DNA from: Emticicia sp965283955
GTDB taxonomy: Bacteria > Bacteroidota > Bacteroidia > Cytophagales > Spirosomataceae
Reading direction: 5' to 3'
Length of the DNA stretch: 64,000 nt
Assembly (NCBI GenBank): GCA_965283955.1
Contig: CBDIQW010000001.1
Location: forward strand, 248,001-312,000
Both the position numbers and the translations under genes were made by a program. Each line of letters begins with the position of its first letter. The first letter of the stretch is position 1. Of the stretch, positions 62,765 to 64,000 are shown piece after piece. The notes below the pieces were generated by a model. It did no database searches, had not been told where the DNA came from, and worked only from the letters and a program-made list of their open reading frames with translations.

Positions 62765-64000
62765 ATGCTTTCACATTTATTAATCAAGAATTACGCTCTC
62801 ATTGAGCATCTCGAACTCAAACCCGATGCTCATTTCAATATTGTTACTGGTGAAACAGGTGCGGGTAAATCAATTATGCTCGGTGCAATTGGTTTATTAC
62901 TGGGAAATAGAGCCGACACTAAAACGCTCTATAATGAGTCAGAGAAATGTATCATCGAAGGTACATTTGATATGGCAGGCTTCTACATAAAAAATATTTT
63001 TGAAGAAGAAGAACTCGACTTTGAAAATTCATGCATCGTACGCCGAGAGATTTCTCCAAGCGGCAAATCAAGAGCATTCATCAACGATACGCCTGTTACA
63101 CTTGAAACACTTCGCAAGATTTCGTCTCAGTTGATGGATATTCATTCGCAACACGATTCAATTTTACTTGGCTCAAACGAATATCAGCTTCGCATTGTGG
63201 ATACTTACGCCCAATGCCACGATAAATTGGTTGAGTATCAAGAAAAATATCGTACCTACAAAAAACTACAAGACGCGTATCAGCAGCTACAAATCGAAGC
63301 TGACCAGAATAAAAAGGAATTTGATTTCAATAATTTTCAACTCGAAGAACTTGTAAAAGCCAAACTTGACCCCAACGAACAAGAGCAACTTGAACAAGAA
63401 CTCAACATCTTAGAACACGCCGAAGAAGTAAAACTTCGCCTAAAAACGGTTTACGAATACCTCAATAATTCTGAACAGTCTATCCTTTCAGTACTTCAAT
63501 CAACGGTTAGTTCACTGACACCGATTGCGAGCTACTCACCTGATTATCAGCAATATAAAGATCGAATTCAGAGTTGTTTATTAGAATTAAAAGACGTTTC
63601 TCGTGATATTGAATCAGAAGAAGATAATATCGAGCTTGATGGTCAAAAAATCATTGAGATTCAAGACCGACTTAATTTACTTTATAAACTTCACCAAAAA
63701 CATGCCGTAAAATCGAATGGCGAATTGCTCGAAATTCAGGCAATTTTAGAAGAAAAAGTTAGTAAAGTATTGAATCTTAGCGAAAACCTCTCGGCAGCTA
63801 AGGAGCGTGTAAACAAAGCATTTGATGCCGCAACCAAAGTAGCAGAATCGCTTTCAAAAGCCCGCCAAAAAGTTTTACCAGAAATCGAAAAACGAGTAAT
63901 TGGTTTGCTAATAGAGTTAGGTATGCCCAATGCAATACTCAAAATTCAGCACCAAAATATTCAATTAAACAGCGAAGGAATCGACCAAATTAATTTCTTG
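62765..64000 (+). CDS. recN: DNA repair protein RecN, N-terminal part (runs off the window)
   Basis: 412 codons from ATG 62765 to the window edge without a stop. MLSHLLIKNYALIEHLELKP, Walker A VTGETGAGKSIMLGAIGLLLGNRAD, QLMDIHSQHDSILL, then a long coiled coil (about residues 150-400, Lys/Glu/Gln-rich). RecN is an SMC-like ATPase for double-strand-break repair. A promoter-like site lies about 197 bases upstream. Confidence 0.95.
   Translation, partial: MLSHLLIKNYALIEHLELKPDAHFNIVTGETGAGKSIMLGAIGLLLGNRADTKTLYNESEKCIIEGTFDMAGFYIKNIFEEEELDFENSCIVRREISPSGKSRAFINDTPVTLETLRKISSQLMDIHSQHDSILLGSNEYQLRIVDTYAQCHDKLVEYQEKYRTYKKLQDAYQQLQIEADQNKKEFDFNNFQLEELVKAKLDPNEQEQLEQELNILEHAEEVKLRLKTVYEYLNNSEQSILSVLQSTVSSLTPIASYSPDYQQYKDRIQSCLLELKDVSRDIESEEDNIELDGQKIIEIQDRLNLLYKLHQKHAVKSNGELLEIQAILEEKVSKVLNLSENLSAAKERVNKAFDAATKVAESLSKARQKVLPEIEKRVIGLLIELGMPNAILKIQHQNIQLNSEGIDQINFL

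Overview
The window is a stretch of a low-GC Bacteroidota chromosome, most likely Cytophagales (Spirosomataceae, Emticicia- or Arcicella-like); this rests on gene content, not on a database match. The signs are TAnnTTTG -7 promoter boxes, type IX secretion (T9SS) C-terminal sorting domains, a T9SS plug-type protein, many secreted proteins ending their signal peptide in FAQ/SFAQ, the DUF4105/Lnb lipoprotein acyltransferase family and a coaX - outer-membrane protein - lptC gene order. No rRNA, tRNA, CRISPR array, prophage or classical insertion sequence was seen.

Layout. 1-4.6 kb: small lipoproteins, prfC, an isolated nuoC and a Spy/CpxP-like protein. 4.6-7 kb: pyrB and aroA. 7-15 kb: secreted proteins, two DUF3592 membrane proteins, DUF502, an M16 zinc protease and an ABC-F ATPase. 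15-24.4 kb: a PBECR-like small nuclease, aguB, a DEAD-box helicase, an Lnb-type acyltransferase, a LiaF/PspC/PspC envelope-stress cluster, a TrpF-like barrel and mnmA. 24.5-31 kb: a T9SS-sorted subtilase, a Nudix protein, DUF2911, the T9SS plug-type protein and an IMPACT protein. 31-35 kb: an accessory-looking block with a restriction-modification pair, a subclass B1 metallo-beta-lactamase and a YdeI-like protein. 35-42 kb: Kelch, HPP, YitT, lactonase, DUF1801, GNAT, cdaA (cyclic di-AMP synthesis), a class V aminotransferase and MarC. 42-45 kb: ECF sigma factor, membrane-anchored HEAT protein (probable anti-sigma) and a DUF4097 cell-surface protein. 45-53 kb: a large zinc metalloprotease and a signalling hub of one NarL-type regulator, two related histidine kinases, a receiver-less LuxR protein and a stand-alone LytTR protein. 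53-64 kb: NTF2-like, nuclease and CotH secreted proteins, ElaA, TatD, TcdA, coaX, an outer-membrane barrel, lptC and the start of recN.

Two themes cut across the window. First, at least ten genes are broken by single-base indels, one in-frame stop, or local rearrangement, including housekeeping genes (pyrB, mnmA, aguB). This looks more like consensus error than decay, so each broken gene is given as one locus. Second, short palindromic or word-like repeats occur between genes and also inside four coding regions (aroA, the methyltransferase, a histidine kinase, the DUF4097 protein), in phase with the frame, adding odd peptides to otherwise ordinary proteins.

The best candidates for something not yet described are the in-frame repeat insertions; the kinase/LuxR/LytTR hub with three evenly spaced CATGG(N4)CCATG-like palindromes in the divergent promoter region; and the restriction-modification gene pair, which starts at a leaderless-looking promoter and has a frame-breaking T tract in the methyltransferase.
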